NCBI GenBank assembly: GCA_964563495.1
Contig: CAZLYK010000001.1
Coordinates: 62,001-126,000 of the forward strand
Direction of reading: 5' to 3'
From: CAZLYK01 sp964563495
GTDB taxonomy: Bacteria > Acidobacteriota > Blastocatellia > RBC074
DNA: 64,000 nucleotides
Position 1 is the first letter of the stretch, and every line of letters starts with the position of its first letter. A model generated the notes under the pieces. It saw only the letters and a list, made by a program, of their open reading frames with translations, made no database searches and was not told the DNA's origin. A program made the position numbers and the translations under genes. Positions 18,999 to 31,824 of the stretch are shown one piece after another.

Positions 18999-19944
18999 AA
19001 ATCGGCACTCTGACATCCTTGATGATCTCAGCGAGAACGGCGTCGGAATCTTCGCTCCGCCGCAGACGGCTCGAGTAGCGAGAGCTGATCACAATCCGGT
19101 GGCCAAAGACGGGAATGGCCAGGCGCTTGATGTCATCAGCGATGCAGTAGGCGCGATCTTCAGTAAAGGCCAATGCCTGAGCCGCGCGGTGCAGAGCCAG
19201 CGATCCGCGGGGGCTGACTCCCAGCTCGAGCATCTCCGAATTGCGCGTCGCCGTGACAATCTCCATGAGGTAATCGAGCAGCACGTCGTCGACGCGCACG
19301 TTCTTGATCTCTTCCTGCAGATCGATCACGTCATCGGCGTTGATAATCGGAGTGATCCGTTCGAGCGGGTGATGGTGCGTCTGCTGGCGCAGTATCTCTT
19401 TCTCTTCGGCGGCCGACGGGTACCCCATGCGGATCCGCATGAGAAACCGGTCGAGCTGCGATTCGGGCAGTGGATAGGTGCCGTGGTGTTCGGATGGATT
19501 TTGCGTGGCCAGGACCAGAAATGGGCGAGGCAGGTCATAAGTCTGGTTTTCGATCGTCGCTTTCCCCTCCGCCATGGCTTCGAGCAGGCTGCTCTGCGTC
19601 TTGGGTGTTGTCCGGTTGATCTCGTCGGCGAGAATCACATTGGCGAAGATCGGGCCGGGCTTGAATTCGAACTCACCGGTGTGCTGGTTGTAAACCGAGA
19701 CGCCGACGATGTCCGAAGGCAAGAGGTCGCTGGTGAATTGGATCCGTTGAAAACTGCAATCGAGACACCGCGCGATGGTCTGCGCGAGTGTCGTCTTTCC
19801 GACCCCGGGGACATCCTCGACCAGCAGATGCCCACCCGCCAGCAAGGTCACGACGGCCAGGTGGACGGCATCCGACTTGCCGCGAATCACGCTTTCGATT
19901 GTCTGCCGCAGTTCCCGCAGGCGATGAGAGGTGGTGGTAATCAA
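18997..19944 (-). CDS. MoxR-family AAA ATPase
   Basis: 315 residues, the usual length. Walker A is GVGKTT at residues 47-52, Walker B is VILADEINR, sensor-like ATQNPSEHHGTYPLPESQLD and the arginine-finger region DRFLMRIRMGYPS are intact, and a C-terminal helical lid follows. MoxR ATPases act as chaperones that assemble or activate partner VWA/DUF58 proteins. This one heads the operon MoxR, DUF58, transglutaminase. A 13-bp hairpin (19976-20008) lies 32 nt upstream of the start. Confidence 0.93.
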   Translation of the reverse strand: MITTTSHRLRELRQTIESVIRGKSDAVHLAVVTLLAGGHLLVEDVPGVGKTTLAQTIARCLDCSFQRIQFTSDLLPSDIVGVSVYNQHTGEFEFKPGPIFANVILADEINRTTPKTQSSLLEAMAEGKATIENQTYDLPRPFLVLATQNPSEHHGTYPLPESQLDRFLMRIRMGYPSAAEEKEILRQQTHHHPLERITPIINADDVIDLQEEIKNVRVDDVLLDYLMEIVTATRNSEMLELGVSPRGSLALHRAAQALAFTEDRAYCIADDIKRLAIPVFGHRIVISSRYSSRLRRSEDSDAVLAEIIKDVRVPI

Positions 19945-19975
19945 ACGTCCCTCACTCTATATCTCTGAAAATCCC

Positions 19976-20008
19976 TCCGGGCTGAGCGCCCGGAGCGCTC
20001 AGCCCGGA
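19976..20008 (-). promoter_or_regulatory. GC-rich leader hairpin upstream of MoxR gene
   Basis: Perfect 13-bp arms (19976-19988 and 19996-20008) with a 7-base loop, 32 nt before the MoxR start on the minus strand. No T-run. It may be a leader structure of the operon, resembling those at 7840 and 11652. Confidence 0.5.
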
Positions 20009-20065
20009 ATCTGACAAATCACTGTAGCATACGGGATGGCAGCCGACAAAGTTGACCAAAAATCG

Positions 20066-20200
20066 GGAATAGACAGGATTGACGGGATCGATCCAGGATT
20101 AAACAAGCTGGTTAAAAAATATATCAAAGCTAACTATCTACCCACCCTTATCAATAAGCTTGTTTGATCCTGCACCAATCCTGTCAATCCTGTCTATTCC
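20066..20200. repeat. ACAGGATT element with A+T-rich centre (copy 4)
   Basis: Perfect 18-bp terminal repeats GGAATAGACAGGATTGAC (20066-20083) and complement (20183-20200), plus inner inverted segments around AGGATTAAACAAGCT and AGCTTGTTTGATCCT. The centre (about 20110-20155) is A+T-rich and unlike the core of copies 1 and 14. It fills the space between the MoxR leader and the stop of the gamma-glutamyltransferase gene (both minus strand) and could terminate the latter. Confidence 0.8.
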
Positions 20201-20203
20201 TCT

Positions 20204-22024
20204 TCACCATCCGATCGCATACCGGCCGCGTCGCACATCGGCGCCGGCTTGAATGACTCCGGTCTTCGGGTCGAAGATGATGATGGTCGGGGCCGAAGTG
20301 GGGCTGAAGTTCTCCTTCACCTCGACCCTGTGGCCGCGCTGTTTCATCTCCTCGACCAGACTCTCGCCGAAACGCTTTTCAAGACTTAGCGAACCGGGAT
20401 TGAATTTGTGATCTTCGAAAGAGCTGACCAGATGCTGCGTCTCGAAGCGCGCCGCCTCGACCGCCTCCTGTGGATTCATGCCGAACTCGATGACGTTGAG
20501 CAGCACCTGCGCCAGCGCCTGATCCTGGTTGTCGCCGCCCGGCGTCGAGAGCGCGGCAAAGGGCTGACCGTCCTTCATGACCAGTGTCGGCGTGAGCGTA
20601 ATCCGAGGCCGCTTGCCGGGCTTGAGCTCATTCGGATGGCCCGGGACGAGGAGGAAACTCTGGAGGCGGTTCGAAACCGGGATGCCGGTGTCGCCGGCGA
20701 TAAAAGCCGGCAGCCAGGCGCCGCTCGGTGTGGCCGAAAAGACATTGCCCTGCGCGTCGATCACGTTGACGCAGGTCGTGTCATTTGCGCGCTCGGCGGG
20801 CGGAACCTCCGACGGCCCGGTCCCAGCCAGACCAATCAGCCGCGCCAACGACTTCTTGTTGACCGGATCACCCGGGCGCTGCTCCTGCGAAGCGACTTTC
20901 GGATCGATCAAAGCACGTCGCATCTCCGCATAATCCTTTGACAACAGCTCGGCTCCCGGAACTTTGACAAAGTGCGGGTCGCCGTAGTAGCGGTCACGAT
21001 CGGCAAAAGCCAGCTTGATCGCCTCGGTCAGAGTATGAACGTAATCGGGCGAGTTATGCCCGATTACCTTGAGATCATAACCTTCGAGCAGGTTGAGCGT
21101 TTCAAGCATGACCGGGCCCTGGGTCCAGAAACCGGGTTTGTAGACCTGATAGCCGCGATAGACAGCCTGCGCCGGTTCGTCGATCTCGGCTTTGAACTTC
21201 GCCATGTCGGTCGTCCGCATCAACCCGCCGGCTTTTTCAATCGCATCGCAGAACCGCTTTGCCAGCGGGCCGCGATAGAAATAATCACGGACGGCCTCGA
21301 GCGCAGCGTGCCGCGCGACCTGTCGCGAAGCGCCCCGGCGGCCGCGATGCTGCTGTTCAACCCGGACCAGCTCGCGCAGCGTCCGCGCCAGGTCTTTCTG
21401 AACAAAAACGTCGCCGACTTTCGGCGTCTCGCCCTGTGGCAGGTAGATCGCGCGCGACGCCGGCCACTGTTCATAGACTTTGCGCGTGTTGCGCAGGTAG
21501 TTGACCCTCAATTCATCGATCGGAAATCCATCGGCCAGCTCGATTGCCGGCTGTAGAACATCGGCCAGCGTCATGGTTCCGAATTTGTCGAGCGCCACGA
21601 TCATGGCATCGAGCACGCCTGGGACCGTCGCCGCCAGCGGCCCCGTCGAGGGTATTCGCGGCGGCTGCCGCTTTTCGAAAAACTCCCTCGTCGCCAGCTC
21701 GGGCGCCTGCCCCTGGCCGCTGATCGTCACGACGGGTTTACCCGCCGGCCTGATCAGGACCGGCACCTCCCCCCCGAAACCGAAATGTGAGATCTCAATC
21801 ACCGACGCGGCAAAGACCGCCGCCACCCCGGCGTCGACGGCATTGCCCCCGCGATGGAGCATTCTTAATCCCGCTTCTGCCACCAGCGGATGCCCGCCGG
21901 CTACCACTCCCCGCATGCCACGCACCGGCGGCCGGTAGGTTTCGGGGCGTGCCGGCGTTTGAGCGATGATTGCCGATGCCATCAGCACGTAGATCATCGG
22001 CGAGAGAATTTTGACTGTCATCAT
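20204..22024 (-). CDS. Gamma-glutamyltransferase family protein
   Basis: About 606 residues from the ATG at 22024 (GGAGAG lies 5 nt upstream; a TTG ten codons earlier is less likely). A signal peptide is visible (MMTVKILSPMIYVLMASAII). The N-terminal family signature GVVAGGHPLVAEAGLRML with GGNAVDAGVAAVFA is present, as is the autoprocessing site ANDTTCVNVIDAQGNVFSAT near residues 412-432, where the first Thr of TT is the expected nucleophile. PGGDNQDQALAQVLLN fits the substrate site. It would hydrolyse or transfer gamma-glutamyl groups (for example from glutathione) in the periplasm. The Cys after TT replaces the usual His or Asn neighbour, so substrate preference is uncertain. Confidence 0.88.
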   Translation of the reverse strand: MMTVKILSPMIYVLMASAIIAQTPARPETYRPPVRGMRGVVAGGHPLVAEAGLRMLHRGGNAVDAGVAAVFAASVIEISHFGFGGEVPVLIRPAGKPVVTISGQGQAPELATREFFEKRQPPRIPSTGPLAATVPGVLDAMIVALDKFGTMTLADVLQPAIELADGFPIDELRVNYLRNTRKVYEQWPASRAIYLPQGETPKVGDVFVQKDLARTLRELVRVEQQHRGRRGASRQVARHAALEAVRDYFYRGPLAKRFCDAIEKAGGLMRTTDMAKFKAEIDEPAQAVYRGYQVYKPGFWTQGPVMLETLNLLEGYDLKVIGHNSPDYVHTLTEAIKLAFADRDRYYGDPHFVKVPGAELLSKDYAEMRRALIDPKVASQEQRPGDPVNKKSLARLIGLAGTGPSEVPPAERANDTTCVNVIDAQGNVFSATPSGAWLPAFIAGDTGIPVSNRLQSFLLVPGHPNELKPGKRPRITLTPTLVMKDGQPFAALSTPGGDNQDQALAQVLLNVIEFGMNPQEAVEAARFETQHLVSSFEDHKFNPGSLSLEKRFGESLVEEMKQRGHRVEVKENFSPTSAPTIIIFDPKTGVIQAGADVRRGRYAIGW

Positions 22025-22232
22025 CGAGACTCTCCGAATCTGTAATTGGCGCAATCGACGGAATGTTTCCGCAACTCAGGAAGATCCAACCCTCTTGATC
22101 GCGATCATTCTATCAGATGGCGTTCGGAATTTACCCCCGATTGTCCAAACCCGAAAATTTGTGCTAAATTTCTCTTGGTTGACTCAAGCTCAATCAATGA
22201 ATCTCGATCTTTGCGGGAGGAAGAAGAGAAAG

Positions 22233-22538
22233 ATGCCGATTTACGAATATCTCTGTCAAAAGTGCGGTCATCGTCTGGAAATCATGCAGAAGATGAGCGA
22301 CAAGCCGTTGTCGAAGTGCCCGGAATGCAAGGGTAAACTCGAAAAGATAATCTCCCAGACGAGCTTCCAGCTCAAAGGGGCCGGCTGGTATGTAAGCGAA
22401 TACGGCAACCGAGCCAAGACCGAGAAGACCGAAAAACCTGAAAAGGGTGAGAAGACGGATAAGACGGATAAGAAGGAGTCCGGCGCGGCCTGCGCCGCGA
22501 CCGGCGGAGCCTGCGCCACCGGCAACTGTGATAATTGA
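22233..22538 (+). CDS. FmdB-family zinc-ribbon protein
   Basis: 101 residues from the ATG at 22233, chosen because MPIYEYLCQKCGHRLE is the canonical start and GGGAGGAAG stands upstream; the open frame extends further but looks non-coding. Two CxxC pairs (CQKCG and CPECKG) form the zinc ribbon. The tail is a lysine/glutamate-rich low-complexity stretch (repeats of KTEK and KTDK) ending in Cys-rich ACAATGGACATGNCDN. The function of the family is a putative regulatory or metal-related protein. The start region of the VWA gene follows within 24 bp. Confidence 0.9.
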   Translation: MPIYEYLCQKCGHRLEIMQKMSDKPLSKCPECKGKLEKIISQTSFQLKGAGWYVSEYGNRAKTEKTEKPEKGEKTDKTDKKESGAACAATGGACATGNCDN

Positions 22539-22561
22539 CCATCTATTCAGCCCGAACGGAG

Positions 22562-23567
<1,006 letters not shown>

Positions 23568-23578
<11 letters not shown>

Positions 23579-23813
23579 TCTCTACCTGGTAATCCTCGAT
23601 GACCGGATTTGAGAGGACATCGTGGGCGAACTTCTCGATCTGAAGGCGCGCTTCGGATTCGTCGAGCGTCGGATCGAGCCTGATCTCGAAATATTTGCCC
23701 TGGCGGACATCGGAGATGCCTTGATAACCGATCGTTTCCGCGGCGTGATGGATTGCCTTGCCCTGGGGATCGAGCACCCCATGCTTCAATGTCACAAAAA
23801 CTTTGGCGAGCAT
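23568..23813 (-). CDS. purS: Phosphoribosylformylglycinamidine synthase subunit PurS
   Basis: 81 residues, the standard length. PurS bridges PurL and PurQ in the fourth step of purine synthesis. The sequence MLAKVFVTLKHGVLDPQGKA and the middle GISDVRQGKYFEIRLD are diagnostic. It starts 3 bp after purB, so the two are cotranscribed. purQ and purL are not in the window. The end overlaps the convergent VWA gene. Confidence 0.95.
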
Positions 23814-23816
23814 CCG

Positions 23817-25121
23817 CTACTTCCCCTTTCCGGTAAAGACTCTTTCAAAAATTCGGTCGACATTCTTTAATTGCGCGCGGACATCGAAAGCCTCGTCGAT
23901 CTGTTCGAGCGAGAGCAGCGAGGCAATCTCGGCATCCCGTTTGACCAGCTCGCGGAAATCCAATCCCTCATCCCAGGACTTGAGCGCGTTGCGCTGCACC
24001 CAATCATAAGCAGCTTCGCGCGGGGCGCCGGCCGCCGCCAGCTTGAGGAGCAACTGGCCGGAGAAGACCAGCCCGCGGGTGGCTTCGAGATTTTCGAGCA
24101 TGCGCCGCGGATTGACGACCAGGGTATCGAGCAGTGAAGCGGTCCTGGCCAGCATGTAATCGACCGCGATGCAGGCGTCGGGCAGGATCACCCGTTCAGC
24201 CGATGAATGCGAGATATCGCGTTCGTGCCAGAGGGCGTTGTTTTCCAAAGCGGTCACGGCGTATCCCCGGATGATGCGCGCCATGCCGCAGATCCTCTCC
24301 GAGAGGATCGGATTGCGTTTATGCGGCATGGCCGATGAGCCTTTTTGACCGGGTTTGAAATATTCGTGGGCTTCGCGGACCTCTGTCCGCTGCCAGTGGC
24401 GAACCTGGAGGGCGAACTTCTCGAGCGAGGAGGCGATGATCGCCAGGGTGCAAACAAACTCGGCGTAACGATCGCGCTGGATGATCTGAGTCGAAACGCT
24501 CGCCGGGCGTAACCCGAGCAGAAAACAGACTCTCTCTTCGATCTCCGGATCGAGATGGGCAAAAGCGCCGACCGCGCCGGAAAGCTTGCCGTAACTGACG
24601 CCGGCGCGCGCCCTGGTCATGCGGTCCAGGTTTCGCCGGTTCTCCTCGAACCAGAGTGCGAAAGTCAGCCCAAGGGTGGTCGGCTCGGCGTGGATGCCGT
24701 GCGTGCGTCCGATCATCGGCGTCTGCTTGAACTCAAAGGCGCGCCGCTTGAGCACATCGCTCAAAGCCTGCAGCCTGGCGACGATCAAATCACCGGCCTC
24801 AGACAAGAGCAGTGCGTTGGCCGTATCGACGACGTCGGAAGAGGTCAGACCGTAATGAACCCAGCGAGCCTCCGGACCGATGTTTTCGGCCAGGTTGGTG
24901 GTAAAGGCTATGACATCGTGGTCGAGCGTCTTTTCCAGCTCGTGTATCCGATCGACCGAGAACGCGGCCTTCTCGCGGATCAGATCGACGGCTTCAGCCG
25001 GGATATGACCGGCTTCGGCATTGGCCTGGCAGGCCGCGATCTCGACATCCAGCCATTTGCGAAACCTGTTTTCTTCGGTCCAGACCGCGCCCATCTCGGG
25101 CAGCGTGTATCTTTTAATCAT
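23817..25121 (-). CDS. purB: Adenylosuccinate lyase
   Basis: 434 residues, normal for bacterial PurB, which acts twice in purine synthesis (SAICAR to AICAR, and adenylosuccinate to AMP). The fumarase-superfamily signature GSSAMPHKRNPILSERICG with its catalytic serine loop is intact. TSSDVVDTANALLL and TPMIGRTHGIHAEPTTLG carry the substrate and base residues. It lies 31 bp after a small membrane protein gene and 3 bp before purS, at the end of a minus-strand chain that starts with a metallo-beta-lactamase-fold gene. Confidence 0.96.
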   Translation of the reverse strand: MIKRYTLPEMGAVWTEENRFRKWLDVEIAACQANAEAGHIPAEAVDLIREKAAFSVDRIHELEKTLDHDVIAFTTNLAENIGPEARWVHYGLTSSDVVDTANALLLSEAGDLIVARLQALSDVLKRRAFEFKQTPMIGRTHGIHAEPTTLGLTFALWFEENRRNLDRMTRARAGVSYGKLSGAVGAFAHLDPEIEERVCFLLGLRPASVSTQIIQRDRYAEFVCTLAIIASSLEKFALQVRHWQRTEVREAHEYFKPGQKGSSAMPHKRNPILSERICGMARIIRGYAVTALENNALWHERDISHSSAERVILPDACIAVDYMLARTASLLDTLVVNPRRMLENLEATRGLVFSGQLLLKLAAAGAPREAAYDWVQRNALKSWDEGLDFRELVKRDAEIASLLSLEQIDEAFDVRAQLKNVDRIFERVFTGKGK

Positions 25122-25152
25122 CTGTCATCAAGAGATTAAGGTGAATCTGTTA

Positions 25153-25353
25153 TTACTTTGCTTTCGATTTGCGAGCGAGCGAAAAACAGAGGATGCTCAG
25201 GATCGCCGCACCGATCGGGATCAGCCAATTTACCCTGACCACCGCCTGGCCTCCGGCGAAGAGCAGCGCCAACGTCCAGATCCCGGCCGCGATCGCCAGG
25301 CCGAAGGCGGCGCGCCGGTAGGCTCCCCCGATATTCGTCCCGTCTTGATTCAT
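25153..25353 (-). CDS. Small two-helix membrane protein, unknown function
   Basis: 66 residues with two predicted membrane helices (AAFGLAIAAGIWTLALLFAG and LIPIGAAILSILCFSLA) and a lysine-rich end. I do not recognise a family. The reality of the gene is supported by its start: the ATG overlaps the TGA of the VWA gene (ATGA), a translational coupling arrangement also used between the two genes upstream. It may work with the VWA protein at the membrane (inference). Confidence 0.7.
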   Translation of the reverse strand: MNQDGTNIGGAYRRAAFGLAIAAGIWTLALLFAGGQAVVRVNWLIPIGAAILSILCFSLARKSKAK

Positions 25354-26470
25354 CTAGCTGGAGATTTCGGCTCATCGCCGGCGTAATAGCTGCGACGGGA
25401 GCGGACAGTCAAGCCGGTGCGCGCGGGCAGAACCTGAATCGGCCGGTTGTCCTCGAGGCTCGGCCTGGTCTCGGTGACGAAAGCCAGGCTGTATTGAGCG
25501 CCGATCTCCCGCGAGACGCGACGGTACAGAGCGATCAGTTCCTGGTGATCGGCGGGAAACCAGATCTCACCGCCGGTACTTTCCGCCAGGGACCGCAGCT
25601 CAAACGCCGCCAGATCGAGCCTGGGCAGTTGGCGGCGCAGTTCCGCCAGGCGTTCATATGTCGCAGAGCCCTGGCGCTCGTGGGCGGACATCCAATTGGC
25701 CGCGAGTTCGATCTCCAGCCTCAGCGCTTCGGCCCAACCGACAACAAAGACTGATGCTCGCGATTTGGTCAGCGCCGCCATGGCCTGCGCGCGGCCTGTC
25801 TGACTGTTGGAATCCAGCCCGTCGCTGACCAGCACGATCACGCGGCGCCCGCCCTGGCGCGTCTGTAACTTGTCGGCCGCCAGCTTGAGGGCATCGAAAA
25901 AGCTCGCCTTGACCCCGACACGATACCGGGAGCTGAGAGATTTGAGAACCTGCTCACGGTCGCTCGTCCAATCCTGAACCAGCTGAACCTTGTCGGCGTA
26001 CTGGATGACCGCGATCTGATCCCTGGGCGAGAGACCGGAGACGAATTTTTCAGCGAACTCGCGGGCCGTCGGACGGGCGACGACTTGATAATCTTTCCCC
26101 CTCTCCCAGATCGGTCTCTCTTCTCTTTCCAGTCGCTGAGTCGGGCCGTTCTTAAATGTGCCGATCTCATTGCTCAAATCCAGGATCAGGACAATATTCG
26201 CCGCCTCGCGCCTAAGACTGGCGACGGGTCGCGACTCGCCTTCCTCGAGGACGAGCACGTCTTTCGGCGTCAGGTCGTCGACATAATTTCCGCCGGCGTC
26301 ATAGGCGATGAGCGGCAGGACGACTTCGCGCGTCTCGAGTTTGACGATCGGTTTTTCGCCGGACGGCCGCCCCTGCGGTTTGCGCCCCGATTGCGCCCGC
26401 ACGATGACACCGGCAAAACTCAGGAGCAGAATCGCCAGGGCCAGGCAGACCGGTTTTCTGACGTCTCGGT

Positions 26471-26474
<4 letters not shown>
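25350..26474 (-). CDS. Exported VWA-domain protein (acidobacterial type)
   Basis: About 374 residues from the ATG at 26474, which overlaps the TGA of the upstream gene as ATGA; the longer open frame upstream is antisense-like and was discarded. A signal peptide ([21 protein letters not shown]) is followed by a strand region ([20 protein letters not shown]) and a VWA domain. The metal site is altered: DLSNE replaces the canonical DxSxS, while [10 protein letters not shown] keeps the later Asp, so metal binding may be weakened. It is coupled to a metallo-beta-lactamase-fold gene before and a membrane peptide gene after. Confidence 0.85.
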
Positions 26475-27268
<794 letters not shown>

Positions 27269-27290
27269 GATCAGATTTCGGTGCTCAGAG

Positions 27291-27376
27291 GGAATAGACA
27301 GGATTACCGCAATTTTCACGTTTGTCTGACCGCGAGGACGCGGTCAGACAAACGTGAAAATTGCGGTCGCAGGATC
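27291..27376. repeat. ACAGGATT element with hairpin A, right end lost (copy 5)
   Basis: Left end GGAATAGACAGGATTACC, then hairpin A at 27307-27366. Here the stem reads GTTTGTCTGACCGCG/CGCGGTCAGACAAAC where other copies have GTTTGTGCGACCGCG/CGCGGTCGCACAAAC, a two-base change mirrored in both arms. The outer pair block CCGCAATTTT/AAAATTGCGG is also mirrored. The right terminal repeat has decayed to GCAGGATCTTACC. Confidence 0.82.
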
Positions 27377-27391
27377 TTACCACAGCTTTCA

Positions 27392-27931
27392 CTATTCACC
27401 ACGGCGCTGGGCCTCGAGATGCTTGGTCGTATGCTCAGTGATGCTCGAAGGAGGCTTCAGCTCGGATGTCGTCGGCGTGGATGTCTCCGCCGGATCGTGA
27501 CGTGGCTGACCGGGAGGTAGAGACGGGTGAATCGTCTCGGGCTGGTTTAATTGGACAGGCGTTGTCGGAGGGAACATCCGGGCCTGACGCTCGATCTCGC
27601 GGACACGCAAATACTGTCCGACTCCCTCGCCAATGCAGGCAAAGGCCGGGATCAACATCCAGAACCACCAGACGAAGCCCCCGGGGAAGAAGCGCCAGAC
27701 GGCCAGCGAGACGAACAGAAATCCGATGCCGGTGAAGAAAGAGCCGGCGGCCCTCTCCAGGTTCGGCGCGCCGCGGCGCCTGTGCCTGCCGCGTCTTCCC
27801 TCCGACTCACCCTCCGATTGAGTTTCCGGCAATCGACCGGTCAAGGCTTGCGGCACCAAACTGACGTTTGCCCCGCACGCCCGGCAATATTTGGAGCCAT
27901 CTATCGATGCAGCACAGTTGGGACAATACAT
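27392..27931 (-). CDS. Zinc-ribbon membrane protein, unknown function
   Basis: About 179 residues from the ATG at 27931, chosen for its AAAGGAG at 6-nt spacing. An N-terminal zinc ribbon (MYCPNCAASIDGSKYCRACG, two CxxC pairs) is followed by an acidic/basic linker, two membrane helices (AAGSFFTGIGFLFVSLAVW and GFVWWFWMLIPAFACIGEGV) and a proline- and threonine-rich tail. No enzyme motif. It is the last gene of the ABC transporter operon, starting 14 bp after the ATPase gene. Confidence 0.78.
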   Translation of the reverse strand: MYCPNCAASIDGSKYCRACGANVSLVPQALTGRLPETQSEGESEGRRGRHRRRGAPNLERAAGSFFTGIGFLFVSLAVWRFFPGGFVWWFWMLIPAFACIGEGVGQYLRVREIERQARMFPPTTPVQLNQPETIHPSLPPGQPRHDPAETSTPTTSELKPPSSITEHTTKHLEAQRRGE

Positions 27932-27945
27932 GCGTGTCTCCTTTA

Positions 27946-28785
<840 letters not shown>

Positions 28786-28832
28786 CTTTTAGATAACAGT
28801 TATCAACTCAGGTTGCGGTCCATGGCCCAGGT

Positions 28833-30413
28833 CTATTTATCCCTGGCGCCGGCGATCAGTTTAATCAACTGCTCACGACGCGCCCTGATCGGACCATCGA
28901 TGGCCCGCAGCGAAAACGCGTAAAAGCCGACGCACACCACCAAAAGCAAGCACGGCGCCCACCAGAAGCGCTGATATGAGATCGTTCCGATGCGCCCGAG
29001 AAGGAACATCGCTCCCCAGAACGGTATCAGAATTCCCCCCACCACGACCAGATTCGCGCCGAATGAGAGGCGATTATTCCACATCGCATCGAAATCGCTG
29101 TTCTTGGGCGAAAAGATCGAGGTCCATAATCCCAGCGCATTGAAGAGAAAGAGACTTGACAGAGCGACGCCCAGCACCATGACCAGCATCCACCAGGTCA
29201 CCGATTCGTTGTTGTAGAAGGTCAGCCATAATGCAAAAGCGACAAAGACCGTCACGGCTCGCAGCAGGAGCGAGGCCAGGCTGCCGGCGCGCAGCGCGTC
29301 GGCAAAGGAGACCGGGAGGATCGCATAACGGCGAATGCCGGCCTCGTCGTATCCGAACAGGTTGAGCATGAGGGCCGCCCCGGTCGCGCTGCTCATGATA
29401 AAGAAGATCGCCAGGGAGATGAGAAAGAAACTGTTCGGGCCCTGTCGCTTGAGCAGGACCTGGCCCATCAACACCACCACCGGCGAGGTGAGCAGGCTGA
29501 AACGGATCAGGTTGCAACGCAGATGATAGCGCAGCGATTTGCTCACCAGCGGCCCGTATTTGCGGCCGAAGAGATCACTGAACTGATCATAAAAATTGTT
29601 CCAGACGATGCTCCCCACCGTCGCCGACTGGTGCACCTGCGGGCGATTTTCAAGCACTCTCAGCGCGAAGACCAGGACCACACACCAGGTCACCAGCAAC
29701 CCGGCTCCGCCGATCACCTTGAGCGGCTCATCGCTTGCAATCATCGCCGCCGCCACGCCGGGCGGCGTCAATTGCAGAATTTGATCGAGCATCCGCCAGA
29801 CGGCAACCTGCCCCGTCGTGACCAATGAAGCCACCATCAACGGGCCAAACGCTACCATGAGGATGACCGCCGAACCAAGGAGCGCCGCACCGGCGCGCGT
29901 CTCCATGAGCCACCCGATCACCGAAAGCAGGACGGCCGTCGCCAGATAGTTGGCGGCGATAAAGAGCAGTGCGGCCGGGATCCCAGTGATCAGCGATCCG
30001 GCGCCCAACCAGGCAAACCCGAAAGTCAATCCAAAAGCGCCGGCCACCAGGATCAGCCAGGTCGGATCGAGCAATGCGATCATGTGCCGGACCATAAACC
30101 GCTCTTTCCAGTCCATGGGATACCGGCGCAGCGCCTCTTCTGAAAAAGCCGCTCGCAGCCCCAGGCCGAAGAGTAGACTCAAACCGATGCCATTGGCAAA
30201 GAGGCTCGCCAGCATCCATCGCGCGATCGATTCACCTCGCCCCAATCCGATCGCGCCGATCGCCGCTCCGAACCCGCCTACCGAGAGCAGGAGAACGAAC
30301 ATTCCACCCAGCAGGTAGAGCGCAAATAACAAGGCAATCTTACCGCTCCCCGTCCGAGCGTGCGCCCAGATCAGACGATAACGTAACCTCACCAGCGCCC
30401 AAATCTTGTTCAT
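28833..30413 (-). CDS. ABC-2-type multi-pass membrane permease
   Basis: 526 residues with about twelve hydrophobic helices spread over the chain, for example [20 protein letters not shown] near the N terminus and [19 protein letters not shown] near the C terminus. The size suggests a fused pair of six-helix ABC-2 permease units. It sits directly upstream of its presumed ATPase partner. No cargo indication; drug, lipid or polysaccharide export are all possible. Confidence 0.8.
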   Translation of the reverse strand: MNKIWALVRLRYRLIWAHARTGSGKIALLFALYLLGGMFVLLLSVGGFGAAIGAIGLGRGESIARWMLASLFANGIGLSLLFGLGLRAAFSEEALRRYPMDWKERFMVRHMIALLDPTWLILVAGAFGLTFGFAWLGAGSLITGIPAALLFIAANYLATAVLLSVIGWLMETRAGAALLGSAVILMVAFGPLMVASLVTTGQVAVWRMLDQILQLTPPGVAAAMIASDEPLKVIGGAGLLVTWCVVLVFALRVLENRPQVHQSATVGSIVWNNFYDQFSDLFGRKYGPLVSKSLRYHLRCNLIRFSLLTSPVVVLMGQVLLKRQGPNSFFLISLAIFFIMSSATGAALMLNLFGYDEAGIRRYAILPVSFADALRAGSLASLLLRAVTVFVAFALWLTFYNNESVTWWMLVMVLGVALSSLFLFNALGLWTSIFSPKNSDFDAMWNNRLSFGANLVVVGGILIPFWGAMFLLGRIGTISYQRFWWAPCLLLVVCVGFYAFSLRAIDGPIRARREQLIKLIAGARDK

Positions 30414-30453
30414 CCCGAATAAATCCCGTTCAACCTGTCTGGTCTATAGTTAA

Positions 30454-31761
30454 TTAATACTTTAAATCGGCGGATTCGAGCTCGAATCCGTCGAGGCGCC
30501 CGAGCACTGTGACGGCCAGATTCTCCGGCTGGAATACCCGTCTTGCCAGCAACTGTATCTCCTGCGCCGTGACGGAGTCGACCCGATCGATAACCTCATC
30601 CGGAGAGATAAAACGGCCGAAGTTCATCTCCATAGTCGCCAGCGAGCTCATCCGTGATGAGGTCGATTCCAGGTTGAGCATGAGCGAAGCCTTCAACTGA
30701 TCCTGGTTCCGTCGCAACTCCTCTTCTCCGACCAATTCCTCTTTGATCCGGTGGAGCTCGCTCAAGGTCGCCTCGACCGTATCGCGCAAATGCTCGGTCG
30801 AGGCGCCGGCATAAATGCTTAAATAGCCGCAGTCTGTGAATGGGCTGGTTGAAGAAAAGATCGTGTAGACCAGTCCCAGATCCTCGCGCACCGATTGAAA
30901 CAGGCGTGAACTCATGCCTCCGCCCAGAATCAAGGTCATGAGATTGGAGGTATAGCGATCTTCGCTGACCGCCGAGGGGCAGGGCGCTCCGATCACCAGA
31001 TGCGATTGCTCCAGCTCCGATTTGTGACGCAGGATGATCGATGGGTGCTCAACCGGAGAGGATGACCCGGGCAACGGACCGTTCGACTTCAAAGCGCCGA
31101 AATGGGCCGCCGCCAAATCGACGATCTGCTCGTGCTCCAGATTGCCCGCCGCAGCGATGACCAGGTTGCCGGGCTGATAGATCTCACTGTAATAGGATTT
31201 GACCACCTGCGGCGTGAAACCCACGAGGGCTTTTTCAGTCCCCAGGATCGGGCGGCCGAGCGAATGCTGCGGATAGTAGTTCTCGCAGAAAATGTCGAAG
31301 ATAATGTCATCCGGAGTATCTTCAACCATCTTGATCTCTTCCAGAATGACGTTGTGCTCCTTCTCCAACTCGGCGGCGTCGAATGCCGGATTGATGACCA
31401 GATCGGCGATCAGCTCGAATGCACGGGGTAGATGCTGATCGAGGACTTTATTGTAGAACCCGACAATCTCTCTCCCGGTGAATGCGTCCAGATAACCGCC
31501 GAGCGCATCCGATTCGGCCGCGATCTGCGCCGCCGAACGCTTTCGCGTTCCCTTGAAGAGCGCGTGCTCGATGAAATGAGTCAGCCCGTGACGCTCCAAA
31601 CTCTCGTGCCGTGAGCCGCTCTTGAGAAAGACCCCAAAACTCACCGAACGAACCTGCGACATCTTCTCGGTTACCACCACCAGTCCGTTATCAAGCACCG
31701 TCTTGCTGACATCGAATTGATGACCATTCGATCGATTCTCAATCATTGTCTTCGATTGCAT
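30454..31761 (-). CDS. M16-family zinc metallopeptidase, catalytically intact
   Basis: About 435 residues. I used the ATG at 31761, with AAGAGG just upstream; an ATG five codons later is also possible. The inverted zinc motif HFIEH is at residues 62-66 and the third ligand lies in [12 protein letters not shown] about 70 residues on. The C-terminal inactive-like half has [20 protein letters not shown], the usual R/Y substrate region. Close to the PqqL / mitochondrial-processing-peptidase-like bacterial group (YmxG-like). It probably degrades peptides. The start lies at the edge of the 1.6-kb region without protein genes. Confidence 0.92.
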   Translation of the reverse strand: MQSKTMIENRSNGHQFDVSKTVLDNGLVVVTEKMSQVRSVSFGVFLKSGSRHESLERHGLTHFIEHALFKGTRKRSAAQIAAESDALGGYLDAFTGREIVGFYNKVLDQHLPRAFELIADLVINPAFDAAELEKEHNVILEEIKMVEDTPDDIIFDIFCENYYPQHSLGRPILGTEKALVGFTPQVVKSYYSEIYQPGNLVIAAAGNLEHEQIVDLAAAHFGALKSNGPLPGSSSPVEHPSIILRHKSELEQSHLVIGAPCPSAVSEDRYTSNLMTLILGGGMSSRLFQSVREDLGLVYTIFSSTSPFTDCGYLSIYAGASTEHLRDTVEATLSELHRIKEELVGEEELRRNQDQLKASLMLNLESTSSRMSSLATMEMNFGRFISPDEVIDRVDSVTAQEIQLLARRVFQPENLAVTVLGRLDGFELESADLKY

Positions 31762-31824
31762 TCGCCTCTTCTTCTTGCCTCTCCTCGTGACACCACCCGC
31801 CGCCAAGCAGCCTTTGATCGTCAA

